A stretch of DNA of 64,000 nucleotides from Bifidobacterium sp. B4142 (GTDB lineage: Bacteria; Actinomycetota; Actinomycetes; Actinomycetales; Bifidobacteriaceae), in contig NZ_JAFNMJ010000005.1 in assembly GCF_026537325.1 (NCBI RefSeq), forward strand, positions 62,001 to 126,000. The letters are read 5' to 3'. The number at the start of each line of letters is the position of its first letter. Within the stretch, counting starts at the first letter, position 1. Both the position numbers and the translations under genes were made by a program. Positions 45,034 to 53,819 of this stretch are shown piece by piece. A model generated the notes under the pieces. That model was not told where the DNA came from. It searched no databases and was given only the letters and a program-made list of their open reading frames with translations.

Positions 45034-45651
45034 TCACAAAGCCAAATAGCGGTTGAGTCGACGACGGCGCTCAGTCCAGTCGGGCATATAGCGATCCATC
45101 CGCGCGCGGAAGCCGGGGCCGTGACCGTGCTCGTAGAGGTGAGTCAGCTCGTGAACCAACACATACTCCAACAGATCGGAATCCAGCCAAGCCAGGTCGG
45201 TGTTGAGCCGGATACTGGCAGTGGCGGGGGTGCAGGAGCCCCAGCGCGTTTTCATCTTCCGCAGACTGATGCGCTCGGGCCGACGACCCACTACGGGGAC
45301 CCACCGATCAAGCAGAGTCGGCAGCCTCTCTTGGAGAATTCTCTTGGCTTCGTCCTCGGATCGTCCTGGCTGTAGCTGACCATCGGCTCCGGATTGGGCG
45401 TAGACATCGCGTGAGTGGGCCAGACGTTCTCTAGTGGTTGCAATCCAGCGGTGCTTGCCGTCGATAAAGGCACGAATCTGGTCGTCGCCCAGCTTTAGAG
45501 GCGCCGTCACTTCCAGATGGCCGTCAGGCGGCTTGACCCGCAGATAGACGTTGGCGATCCGCTTCCTGATAACCAGAACAGTCTCACCACCGACCTCCAG
45601 CTGCTCCGACCGGACTGGTTCCGCACGCCGTTTCCGCCTCATGACCCCCAT
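45034..45651 (-). CDS. YgjP/WLM-type zinc metallopeptidase
   Basis: A 205-residue protein of the M48-related DUF45 family. The zinc site is LVHELTHLYEHGHGPGF, with HExxH and a downstream HGxxF segment, and KTRWGSC precedes it as in YgjP. Its partner and substrate are unknown. No signal peptide or membrane helix is visible, so it should be cytoplasmic. The start is uncertain: ATGs at 45651 and 45642 are both possible, and a GTG at 45702 lacks a ribosome site. It is divergent from the tRNA pair. Confidence 0.88.
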   Translation of the reverse strand: MGVMRRKRRAEPVRSEQLEVGGETVLVIRKRIANVYLRVKPPDGHLEVTAPLKLGDDQIRAFIDGKHRWIATTRERLAHSRDVYAQSGADGQLQPGRSEDEAKRILQERLPTLLDRWVPVVGRRPERISLRKMKTRWGSCTPATASIRLNTDLAWLDSDLLEYVLVHELTHLYEHGHGPGFRARMDRYMPDWTERRRRLNRYLAL

Positions 45652-45746
45652 TCTTCCGCCAAGACGCGACGCGACGCCGCCGAGATTGACTTGAGGGGAC
45701 ACTATGGTAAGCTAACCATTTGTGTGATTCTTCGGTCACACGGCAT

Positions 45747-45820
45747 GGGCCTGTAGCTCAGCTGGTTAGAGCGCATCCCTGATAAGGATGAGGTCGGAGG
45801 TTCAAGTCCTCCCAGGCCCA
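45747..45820 (+). tRNA. tRNA-Ile (anticodon GAU)
   Basis: A 74-base cloverleaf: acceptor GGGCCTG/CAGGCCC with discriminator A, D arm AGCTCAGCTGGTTAGAGC, anticodon stem CATCC/GGATG with loop CTGATAA, and T arm GGAGGTTCAAGTCCTCC. The CCA end is not encoded. Confidence 0.97.
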
Positions 45821-45858
45821 CGCATTTCTTGTGTGGTTGAAGTTCTTTTCACATTCAC

Positions 45859-45931
45859 GGGGCTATGGCGCAGCTGGTAGCGCATCTGCTTTGCAAGCAG
45901 AGGGTCGCCGGTTCGAATCCGGCTAGCTCCA
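45859..45931 (+). tRNA. tRNA-Ala (anticodon UGC)
   Basis: A 73-base cloverleaf: acceptor GGGGCTA/TAGCTCC with discriminator A, anticodon stem TCTGC/GCAGA with loop TTTGCAA, and T arm GCCGGTTCGAATCCGGC. The CCA end is not encoded. Isoleucine and alanine tRNAs are often found in rRNA spacers, but no rRNA is present here. A run of six T follows near 45960. The AT-rich stretch after it (45932-46271) holds no gene I can support. Confidence 0.97.
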
Positions 45932-46271
45932 CAGATAGTATTTCCGAGGCTTTCGAGGCTTTTTTACATCATCTTTGGCAAATATCGACTATCCAACTAC
46001 GACTACTACAGCGTGGATAACACTGATCCAGTGGGGTGGACACTCTAGCAGCTGAAGCTCATACAACCGAATGTATGACCACACCCCGCCGAATCATTCT
46101 ATGTAAAGAGAACTTTCAACAATACTGCAAGCAGGAACAGAGAAATCAATTATAAAAGCCTGCAATCACTATTGAGTTACACAGTCGGTTTCAACACTGA
46201 TGAAGAAGGAAATGGTCAGAACTCTTGCTCTCCGATAAAATGACCACCTTAAACCGGTGACTGAGCAGGAT

Positions 46272-47323
46272 TCACTTAACTGAAAAAGGCTGAGGGATAA
46301 AATGCAATCTTCCGCTTTGATGCGGCTGGTCACTTTCAGCTTTAATGTATTCCGAGAACGCTCGCGAAATACGAATAATGCATGCAAGAGTATTCCTTAA
46401 GTGGATGCACTCCGAATTCCCCTGATAATACTGCTCGTAATTCTTGCATATTCTTTGTTCTAGATCTGACATCAATTTTGCTGCTATGCGTCGTATGGGC
46501 ATACTGTTACAGACTATAAGAAACATGCACAAGAAACTTGAATAGTCATAGACAAGTTGCGACTTCTTAATCGTACTCGGAATAGGCGCCGGGGGGGGGG
46601 GGTATCCATTTGGAATAAATCGCACAAACATCCATCAACAAACTCAGTCTGAGGCACATGGCCATGCTTGTTTGTCCTATCCACATCCAACAGTAACGGG
46701 GCACTATGCGATACCGCATTTCGCAACCTACGGAAGTTGCCAAAAAATTTTGTAGCATTGTCTCTCAGATGCAATGACTCCAGATACTTCATATATGAAT
46801 CAATCAAATCACCCAGATTGAAGCATTCCCATAAGTTCCATATTTCTGGGTCAGGGAAATATTTGCGAACCATAGCATCTGAATAAGGAGAATATTTAAG
46901 CTTAATTCCTGTCTTGCCAGGCCTGCCATCGTGCTGATTTCGATAGCCAGTCTTTTCATCAAATACAAAGCGATCATATGGATCAACCAGCTTTGCAATT
47001 CGTCTGCCGTCAAGCTCAGAATTTGACATCAATAAATTATTGAATCGCACTTTCAAATCATGTTCCGCGTTTGCTACCAAATATTCCAGTGCCATCCTGA
47101 GTTCATAGTCAATGACCGCCAAATCTTTGAGTACAGCGAAATCGAGATTCTTGTACTTCCCGTCTTCGTGCTTGTTGAAATTAGAAGCATATCGCTTAAT
47201 CCAAAATAGGTAGGTGTTCGCAGATAGATATGCTTTAGCGGATTCCTCATTACAGATATCGAATACGATGCCGTCGTTTTGCAAATTAGCAATTTGAAAA
47301 TCGAGGCTTTTAGCCAGACACAT
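46272..47323 (-). pseudogene. Abi-family (Abi_2) abortive-infection protein, frame broken at a 12-base poly-C tract
   Basis: The first 244 or so residues match the Abi_2 (AbiD/AbiF) group: DFQIANLQNDGIVFDICNEE, YLSANTYLFWIKRY, and FRRLRNAVSHSAPLLL near the end of the core. Such proteins make the cell shut down on phage infection and contain a HEPN-like RNase fold (here RxxxxH as RNAVSH). At 46591-46602 the coding strand has 12 C. As written, translation exits to a stop at 46514 (269 residues). With 13 or 10 C it would continue through a plausible C-terminal segment (FLCMFLIVCNSMPIRRIAAK and on) to 46272, about 350 residues, the family's usual length. I prefer the ATG at 47323. Its AT-rich composition differs from its neighbours, suggesting transfer. 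Confidence 0.75.
46591..46602. repeat. Run of 12 G (poly-C on the Abi coding strand)
   Basis: Twelve uninterrupted G on the plus strand, inside the Abi reading frame. It is the longest homopolymer I noticed in the window. Runs of this length slip readily during replication. Confidence 0.95.
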
Positions 47324-47338
47324 GCGCTTTGAACTGTC

Positions 47339-47418
47339 CACATTGGCCCCCGCAGCTAAACTAATGGGGCATCCGCTTCGAAAAGCGCTGCCCCATTAGT
47401 GAAGAGCTGGCCAATGTG
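47339..47418. repeat. 80-base nested inverted repeat upstream of the Abi gene
   Basis: Outer arms CACATTGGCC (47339-47348) and GGCCAATGTG (47409-47418), middle AGCT/AGCT, inner arms ACTAATGGGGCA (47360-47371) and TGCCCCATTAGT (47389-47400), and a GCTT/AAGC tip. It ends 16 bases before the Abi ATG. It may be a leader RNA, an operator or a small mobile repeat. The AT-rich remainder up to 47903 shows no convincing gene. Confidence 0.85.
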
Positions 47419-47903
47419 ACCAACTCCCTTTTGACTTTGTACCTACAATGCTAATTACATATAAGCATCTGTCAATTTATTTCGCGCGTGTTGAAAATAT
47501 GGTTTTGACGCAAACAAAGGATAGATTTTTCTGTTTTTTCAAGGACTTATCAGGTGCTGCTGAGTATGTTTTCTGAAGTTATGAATACCGAGCAAATTTC
47601 ATAATATTTAAAACTGATCTGTTGTCGATTCAACATAACAGCGCCAACAAAGTGCTCGATCTAAAGATAAAATTACTAAACATTTGATCTTTGCTGTTCA
47701 CTGAGATCAGACTAGTTATATAAGTGCTGCTTTCATAGTCAAACTTACTGATTCTGCACTCGAGAGAAACATAGAAACCTGCATTAACGCCATTAAGTTC
47801 AGCGCTGGTCGTTGAAGCCAGGACGACTAATTTGCTGCTTTCCGAACAATGAAAAGAGACCGAACCCATGCAGATCCATATTCGTTTTCCGACTGACAAG
47901 AAA

Positions 47904-47937
47904 AGCGCCACAACAGGTACTGCCCAGTGGTGGCGCT
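47904..47937 (-). terminator. Terminator of the NhaC operon
   Basis: On the minus strand AGCGCCAC pairs with GTGGCGCT around an 18-base loop and is followed by TTTTCTT, 25 bases after the stop. Confidence 0.85.
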
Positions 47938-47962
47938 AATTAGCCATAACAGAGAAAAGGCT

Positions 47963-49444
47963 CTACGCTTCCTTCTCCTTATCCAGCTCAGCGAGCATGG
48001 CCTTCTGCTCATCCGGCGTTAGCTTCCTGATGCCAATTCCTGTGTATCCCCAGATGGTGGCAAAGATCACGCCGGTCCAGCAGAGAGTTGCCCAAGGCAT
48101 ATAGGAGAGCGTGGGCACCCCCAACGTGGCCGCCATGTAGGCGCCAGCAGCTGTCCAAGGCAGGATCGGCTCGAATATGGTGCCGGAGTCCTCTATGCTT
48201 CGCCCGAGATTGCAAGGATGCAGACCTCGACGAATGTAGGCAGGCCTCAACAGCTCGCCAGGCAGCAGGAGGGAGACCTGCCCGTTGCAGGTGGTGGATA
48301 TGGTCAGGATGCCGGTCAGCAGGGTGACGACAATCAACGAGCCAGTGCTCTTGCTGATCTTAAGCAGAGACTCCACTATCTTGTTCAAAGCCCCGGAGGC
48401 CGAAAGCACTCCTGCGAAGGAGAGGGCGCAGAACGCAATTAGAAGGGTGCTCATCATGCTCTCCATGCCACCCCGATTCAGCAGACTGGTGATGTCCTTG
48501 GCTGCGGGACCCAGGTTGAAGCCCTTGGGGAGCATAGAGGTGTCGAATCCGTTGACAATGGCGTTGAACGCGTTGGTGACGGAAAAGCGCTGGATGACGA
48601 CAGCGTTGAACATGGCCACCGCCGACGAGAGCAGCATGACTGGAATAGTCGGCTTCTTCCACGCCGACCCGATCAGGATGATCAGGAGTGGTATAAGCAG
48701 CATGGGCACGTTCCAGGTGAAAGCCTGCGAAAGCGTGTTGTTCATCTCGGCGACTTTGTCAAAGCCACGGCCGCCTGTGGACTGGACTCCACGGCCCGCC
48801 ACAAACATGACTATCGATGCCACCAGCAAGGAGGGGAAGGTGGTCCACAACAGGTGCTTCATATGCGTGAACACATTCACATGGGTGATGGCCGCAGCCA
48901 GGTTGGTGTCTCCGGACAGAGGGGAAAGCTTGTCTCCGAAATAGGCGCCACTGACCACTGCACCAGCGACGATGGCGGGATTGATGCCATCCATGCCCAG
49001 CGCCACTCCCATGAAGGCCACGCCAATGGTACCTGCGGAACCCCAGGAGGTTCCCGTGCAGACCGAAGTGATGACCGTGACCAGCAGAGCCGTCAGATAG
49101 AGGTACTTGGGCGATACGATCTTGAGGCCGAAGTAAACCATCATGGGAATGGTTCCGCCGATCATCCAGGATCCGATAAGCATGCCCACCACTATCAGAA
49201 TCAGCATGGCAGGCATGATCCCGGCGATCTTCTCGGCTATGGTGTTGAGCATCTCATCGTATCCGTGGCCAAGCATGTAGGCGATGATCGCTGCCACCAC
49301 GGCAGCCATGATAAGCATCGGTTCAGCGGGAAGTTCCAGCCAGATAGCCCCAACCCCCATAAACACCGCCATGGCGATAATTGGAGTCAGTGCCAAGAGC
49401 AGGGTGGGGGAACGCTGCTCTCTTTGTTTCCTTTCCTTCGTCAT
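47963..49444 (-). CDS. NhaC-type Na+/H+ (or organic acid/amine) antiporter
   Basis: A 493-residue protein with about 11-12 membrane helices, ending in a charged tail. TGTSWGSAGTIGVAFMGVALGMD and FGDKLSPLSGDTNLAA are family hallmarks. NhaC proteins swap sodium for protons; close relatives such as MleN exchange malate for lactate, and others serve amino acids. Placed after a C-S lyase and a YheO-type regulator, transport of a sulfur amino acid or its product is a reasonable but unproven alternative. Its ATG overlaps the stop of the lyase gene (ATGA). Confidence 0.9.
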   Translation of the reverse strand: MTKERKQREQRSPTLLLALTPIIAMAVFMGVGAIWLELPAEPMLIMAAVVAAIIAYMLGHGYDEMLNTIAEKIAGIMPAMLILIVVGMLIGSWMIGGTIPMMVYFGLKIVSPKYLYLTALLVTVITSVCTGTSWGSAGTIGVAFMGVALGMDGINPAIVAGAVVSGAYFGDKLSPLSGDTNLAAAITHVNVFTHMKHLLWTTFPSLLVASIVMFVAGRGVQSTGGRGFDKVAEMNNTLSQAFTWNVPMLLIPLLIILIGSAWKKPTIPVMLLSSAVAMFNAVVIQRFSVTNAFNAIVNGFDTSMLPKGFNLGPAAKDITSLLNRGGMESMMSTLLIAFCALSFAGVLSASGALNKIVESLLKISKSTGSLIVVTLLTGILTISTTCNGQVSLLLPGELLRPAYIRRGLHPCNLGRSIEDSGTIFEPILPWTAAGAYMAATLGVPTLSYMPWATLCWTGVIFATIWGYTGIGIRKLTPDEQKAMLAELDKEKEA

Positions 49445-50625
49445 TGCAGGGTCACCTTTCTCGTGGAAGTACCAAGCGCCCGATGCATGCGCGACAGTGC
49501 CTCGGTCAGAATCGGCGTAGTTGTTGCCAGGTTGATACGCACAAAACCGCTGCCGCCCAGACCGAAGTCAGTCCCCGGATCCAGCTTCAGACCCTGGTCA
49601 GTCAGCCGCTTTTCGATCTCCTCATCCTGAAGTCCCAGCCCTCTCATATCTATCCAGGCCAGATAGGTGCCTTCAGGTTCGATCAGCTTCACGCCATCCA
49701 TTCCGGCAACGCAGTCGCGCAAAAGATTGGTGTGCTTCTCGAGCTCAGCAAGAAGCTCGTCCAACCAGTCTGCGCAATGGTCATATCCTGCCTGAGTAGC
49801 AACTTGTGCAAAATAGCGGGGATTATGGCAGCCGGCATCATCGATGGCCTTTTCCACCTTGTGCCGCAGATCAGCATCAGGAACGACGATGTTGGCAGTT
49901 TCCAACCCAGCGATGTTGAAGGTTTTCCCCGGGGAAGTAAAGGAGATGCCTCCAGCTGCCTCGGGCGAAGAGGTCAGATAAGGCTGGAATCGATATCCTG
50001 AATGGATCAGATCAGCATGGAACTCATCTGAGATGACCAGAACATCATGCTTGGCGGCAGCCTTGGCAACCTTAGCCAGTTCGTCACGGGTCCATACACG
50101 ACCGGTGGGGTTATGCGGGTTGGTGATTACCATCGCATTGGCCTTGTCAAGCAGGTCTTCAAGCGCATCAAAATCGAACCGGTATTTTCCCTGGCCGTCT
50201 ATCTTCAGCATCCATGGAAGGACCTTGCACCCTGCGGCCTTGATCGCCGTTGGGGTGGGCGAATATGCAGGATAGGGAACGATCACCGAGCTGACGGGCG
50301 GCAGAGCCTCCCTGAGTATGGCCGGCAAGGATTCTACCATTCTTCCTACCGGCACCAGACTGGCGGGTCTGATCTGCCAGCCGTGGCGCCTTTTGAACCA
50401 GTCGCACACTGACTGTCTATACGAGGGGTCCAGGTAAGTGTAGCAGAAATCACCCACCTGAGCACGCTCGACCACAGCCTGGACCAACGGGTCCGGGGCT
50501 TTGAAATCCATATCTGCCACCGACAGGGATATGGCATCGTCACCGCAGTTGCGATGTGCATCATCCCAACGGATGCTATGTATTCTTCCCAGATCCTGGG
50601 TTGAAACGGGATGTAGAAGACCCAT
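49441..50625 (-). CDS. PatB/MalY-type PLP-dependent C-S lyase (aminotransferase fold)
   Basis: A 394-residue fold-type I PLP enzyme. Lys234 in SFTSPGKTFNIAG binds the cofactor; NPHNPTGRVW and ISDEFHADLI supply other cofactor contacts, and SVADMDFKAPDPL is typical of the MalY/PatB group. These enzymes split cystathionine or cysteine conjugates, releasing thiols, pyruvate and ammonia. It sits in an operon between the regulator gene and the antiporter gene. An ATG at 50703 would add 26 residues; I prefer 50625 because it fits the family N-terminus, although its ribosome site is distant. Confidence 0.88.
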   Translation of the reverse strand: MGLLHPVSTQDLGRIHSIRWDDAHRNCGDDAISLSVADMDFKAPDPLVQAVVERAQVGDFCYTYLDPSYRQSVCDWFKRRHGWQIRPASLVPVGRMVESLPAILREALPPVSSVIVPYPAYSPTPTAIKAAGCKVLPWMLKIDGQGKYRFDFDALEDLLDKANAMVITNPHNPTGRVWTRDELAKVAKAAAKHDVLVISDEFHADLIHSGYRFQPYLTSSPEAAGGISFTSPGKTFNIAGLETANIVVPDADLRHKVEKAIDDAGCHNPRYFAQVATQAGYDHCADWLDELLAELEKHTNLLRDCVAGMDGVKLIEPEGTYLAWIDMRGLGLQDEEIEKRLTDQGLKLDPGTDFGLGGSGFVRINLATTTPILTEALSRMHRALGTSTRKVTLQ

Positions 50626-50725
50626 GATTACGTCTGTTCCCTTCTTTACAACTATGCCGGATACCTTGCCTTCATTAGCAATGCAATCCTCTGAGGCCAC
50701 CATGGCCTCGGTACCACTCCCCCGC

Positions 50726-51550
50726 TTATTGCTTTTTCTTATCTTTAACGGAGGTCGTCTCGTCTATTTCTTTGAGATAGTTGTAGACGGTGAACCGTGA
50801 AATCTGCAAACGGTCGGCTAAGGTCTCGGCCGCGTCTCGCAGGAAGAAAAAGCCCTGTTCTTTGGCTTGTCGTATCACCTCCTTTTTATGGCTTTTCGTC
50901 ATCAGCTCGACCGGTACACCCTGGCTGGCAACAGCACGGTCAAGCACGATATTTGCCAAGTCGCCAAGGTTGTGGACGAAGGCTTCACCCGCGGAGCTGG
51001 CTTCGGCCGATTCTGTTCCCTGATCTATCTGCCCTGTCTCAGATCCGGCTTTCTCGGCGCCACGCTGTTGGTTCTGATCCAAGTCTTCATCAAGTTCAGC
51101 TTCCGACTTTGGTTCAGAGCTTGCGTCTACACTGCCGTAGAGCATTTGCTGGCATATTTTCAGAAGCCCCGACCAGATCTCGACACTGCTGTTGATGCAC
51201 AATGCAGAGACCGGATTCCCTCGGCTATCTTTGACGGCGATAGTGGCACAACGAATCCGACGCCCGTCAGGCAGAACAGAGCTGTAGTTGACCATGGTGC
51301 GAACCCTACCCTCAGCCATCTGCTTGAGCAGCACATCGGTCGCCGGATCACCGACCTTGCGACCGGTCAAGCCTCCTGCGATGGCGACAATGGTGGTGGG
51401 CACCTGTGAAAGGTCATGCACCACAACCTCGCAATCCGCCATAAGCGATGCCAGCGGCTCCACCAGCTGGGCCAAGGATTGGATTATCAGGGCACGCTCT
51501 ACGCTGTCCTGCGCCTTAAGGTCGCGTGCCGATTGTGCATCGTTGCTCAT
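50726..51550 (-). CDS. YheO-type transcriptional regulator (PAS-like domain plus HTH)
   Basis: A 274-residue regulator. Residues about 22-140 are the YheO PAS-like sensor (CEVVVHDLSQ, GRRIRCATIAVKD and GNPVSALCINSS) and about 205-268 the HTH_22 domain (FFLRDAAETLADRLQISRFTVYNYLKEI). An acidic Glu/Gln/Ser linker of about 50 residues joins them. DauR, a relative, represses D-arginine catabolism, and the group often lies beside amino acid degradation genes. Here it heads the lyase/antiporter operon, which it probably controls. The ligand is unknown. Confidence 0.88.
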   Translation of the reverse strand: MSNDAQSARDLKAQDSVERALIIQSLAQLVEPLASLMADCEVVVHDLSQVPTTIVAIAGGLTGRKVGDPATDVLLKQMAEGRVRTMVNYSSVLPDGRRIRCATIAVKDSRGNPVSALCINSSVEIWSGLLKICQQMLYGSVDASSEPKSEAELDEDLDQNQQRGAEKAGSETGQIDQGTESAEASSAGEAFVHNLGDLANIVLDRAVASQGVPVELMTKSHKKEVIRQAKEQGFFFLRDAAETLADRLQISRFTVYNYLKEIDETTSVKDKKKQ

Positions 51551-52137
51551 ACATCATCTCTTTCATGAAGTAGCTAAAGATAGTATAACCATTTAATAAA
51601 CATTTTGTTGAGCGTTTCTATTAATTGTTTATTTTTTTCTGTCGCTCTTCCGAATTCACGATCTTCATAGGGGATATTCATCCGTTCAAATCGTTGAAAA
51701 TCCGGCTGTTTAACCACGAAACACATAATGTTGAACGCAAGGCTGCAGACATCCATAATCTGCAGATATGGAATTAAAGTAGCCAGCTAGACCCTTGACA
51801 GGGGCTTCAAGATATCGAAAAGGCTACGCCCTAGCGGGAATCGTGTTTGCCCAAGTAAGTTGCTTGAAACCGTATCTTTGACGACTAACAACTGCCAGAC
51901 TGACCAGATGGGCTGGCATCCGCTTATTAATTAGTAAAGCAAATCAGTAAAGCGATAACCTTGCTGATGGACTTAATTACCTCAACTCTGCCGAAAGAAA
52001 TCCTCCACTTTTCAACTCTCTTAAGACGGCTAGGCTCCATGAACCACGCTTGCGCAGGAACCTTATCGAGATATCGCCACCCCGAGTGAGAGCTGACACC
52101 TGTTTTACTGAATCACTTTTCTCCGAACTGACTTCAA
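51551..52137. other. Gene-free AT-rich stretch upstream of the YheO-type regulator
   Basis: AT-rich, particularly 51580-51640 with several T runs, and no reading frame that resembles a protein I know. It should contain the promoter of the regulator operon. I see no clear -35/-10 pair or repeat. Confidence 0.4.
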
Positions 52138-52475
52138 TTGAACTTGCCATGTGCGAAAGACAGCAGATGGTTAACTCGGGCACAGACCGAGGAACGAGGG
52201 AGACGATTAGACAAGTGCGGCCACCCCTCTGTTCAATCAGCATGGTTTGAACTCCTCTCCAAAGTGAGCATCCATTCGCCAGGTCTAAGAGAAAAATCCA
52301 AACCTTTTAGAACAGCGACTTGGCCGCCGTGTTTACCCGGATCATTCCTGCCCGCGTCTGAGAAGGAAACCGTCCTGGACTCCTCTCCTATAAATTCCGT
52401 TAGCGAATTGTCGAAGTTTAGCTCAACCTCGCTCGCAGGTGGCCCCTTATCTAAAAGCGATTTGGCCCACACCTT
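52138..52475 (-). pseudogene. Eroded remnant of an ABC exporter gene, paralogue of the gene at 53820-55574
   Basis: Two pieces line up with the intact gene 1.5 kb away. From 52475, SLLDKGPPASEVE through FIGEESRTVSFSDAG to VLKGLDFSLRPGE corresponds to SLLDKEPPVREVE through FTGEEAKAVSFSYAG to VLDGLDLSIKPGE. Directly after, LIEQRGGRTCLIVS corresponds to LIERKGDRTCLIVS, followed by a frame-broken tail down to about 52138. The part between, with Walker A, signature and Walker B (about 400 bases in the intact copy), is deleted, and the whole membrane domain is absent. It cannot make a working protein. Confidence 0.85.
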
Positions 52476-52806
52476 CCATAGTGTCGGGCTGTGCCCCCAC
52501 GCCACCGCTAGATTGGTTTATCCACAGCACTGACCCAACCCGCAGTGCGGAGCAGACTGGACACTATGGCAGAAAAGCAGGAAAATCAGCCAAGAATCGA
52601 CTGGGCATGTGGCCAAAACGCCGGGGACCACGCTCATCATCGAAAACGGAAGCACCTGGCAAGTGGGTATTCGACATGAGCCTTCCCAGAACGCGCATAT
52701 GCAGCGGACCTTAATAAGACTGGTCTGTTGCACAACCAGTGTTGTATTTAATTGCCTGGTAAGAGCCAGGCAGGAATGGCTGGACCTTTCGCGTTCACGG
52801 AAGAGA
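52476..52806. other. Probably decayed non-coding DNA
   Basis: Contains a single TTATCCACA near 52517 and short open stretches in several frames, one reading TPGTTLIIENGSTWQVGI, which looks protein-like but has no start or continuation. I assign no gene. Confidence 0.3.
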
Positions 52807-52832
52807 GCAGCCCACCCTGTTGGACGGGCTGC
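52807..52832 (-). terminator. Terminator after the 56-residue protein
   Basis: GCAGCCC and GGGCTGC pair around 12 bases; on the minus strand TCTCTT follows. It starts 8 bases beyond the stop. Confidence 0.65.
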
Positions 52833-52839
52833 CTGGACA

Positions 52840-53010
52840 TCACCGCTTCCTGTGCCACACGTCATACAGGACTGCACACGCCATCATGACCAGACACATC
52901 AGCCAAGCAGCGTACGAATCCATCCTGCCCGCGAGCGCTGGGACACCCACGAGAGCAGCAGCCATGAAGTACGATCCGCGACCGTCCTTGTTTGGATTAC
53001 CATTAGGCAT
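52840..53010 (-). CDS. Putative 56-residue membrane protein
   Basis: The minus-strand frame from the ATG at 53010 has GAGGTGG 6 bases upstream. It reads a polar, Asn/Lys-rich start (MPNGNPNKDGRGS), two hydrophobic segments (about 14-27 and 33-48) and a basic HRKR end. A terminator follows closely. The family is not recognised. It lies in a degraded area, so it may be a surviving orphan or a small toxin-like or regulatory membrane peptide; neither can be shown. Confidence 0.5.
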   Translation of the reverse strand: MPNGNPNKDGRGSYFMAAALVGVPALAGRMDSYAAWLMCLVMMACAVLYDVWHRKR

Positions 53011-53819
53011 CCAAACCACCTCGGTATATTGATAGAACAGCCAACCCGGATGAGCTGGCGGCCGCCATCTCCGCATCACCGGCATGGCGACTATCTGATT
53101 TTATCCCATGATGAACTTCTTCGGTCGTCGACGGCGATATGATGGGGTTTGTCGGGAGACGGCAGCATCACCCGGTAGATATAAGAGGTAAGGATAAATT
53201 CTTTTAGCATCTGCTGGTGCCGTACCCGATTGGGCCGTTTGGGGTCCATTGATAGAACGAAGGCCGATAGCTATTGCGCTGTCGGCCTTTTCCTATACAG
53301 ATAGGCTATCTTCGGATGACCCTGCTCAGCTAATATCTTTACCTGGCGGTCAGTCCAAAAAAGATGGCCACAACTCCAACAACTAATCGGCGATGTTACC
53401 CATCCATTCGAGGTGTGTAATGGAGACGATGGCAATCTTCTACTCTATGAGGAAAGCCACTGTCAGCTATGAAGATATGAACCCTGAGGCGGCTCTTCCG
53501 GTTATGGCATACACAACAAATTGAGCAGTTCCCCTTCTGGCATCTAGTAACTTTTGCGACTCGCTGGCATCATCTTTTAAAGAGTTATCGCATTCTAGCG
53601 TTCCTATGCAGTCTACAGACAGACTGTCGGTTGACCACTGTTACATACGTTTGGCATAGCATATAGACCTATCCCGCTAGATTTCCTAACTCGATACAGC
53701 TAAAAGTCAGCAAATTATAACGAAATCATGTGTTGCCATACCTCTCAATCAGCTATTCACCTGACAAGGCTAGAGATTCTTCAGAAGCAATAGCAGCAGA
53801 ACACGAACTTCTCTCATCT
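53011..53819. other. Gene-poor stretch before the ABC exporter genes
   Basis: Only very short frames occur, for example a 34-codon one from 53420 behind GAGG (METMAIFYSMRK start) and a 27-codon one from 53109; neither is supported further. A clear plus-strand terminator sits inside (53260-53293), so a short transcript may end there. Confidence 0.35.
53260..53293 (+). terminator. Orphan rho-independent terminator
   Basis: AAGGCCGA pairs with TCGGCCTT around a 14-base loop and runs into TTTTCC. No plus-strand gene lies upstream, so it may end a small RNA. Confidence 0.7.

Noticed and set aside
45747-45931. rRNA operon spacer
   Set aside because: The tRNA-Ile/tRNA-Ala pair resembles a 16S-23S spacer, but no rRNA sequence flanks it.
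47630-47911. 93-codon minus-strand frame before the Abi gene
   Set aside because: It would begin inside the NhaC terminator hairpin, has no ribosome site and matches nothing.
51574-51756. 60-codon AT-rich minus-strand frame upstream of the YheO regulator
   Set aside because: No ribosome site, no family, and AT-rich DNA gives such frames by chance.
52500-52530. Second origin-like site at a TTATCCACA near 52517
   Set aside because: A single box without neighbours is expected by chance.
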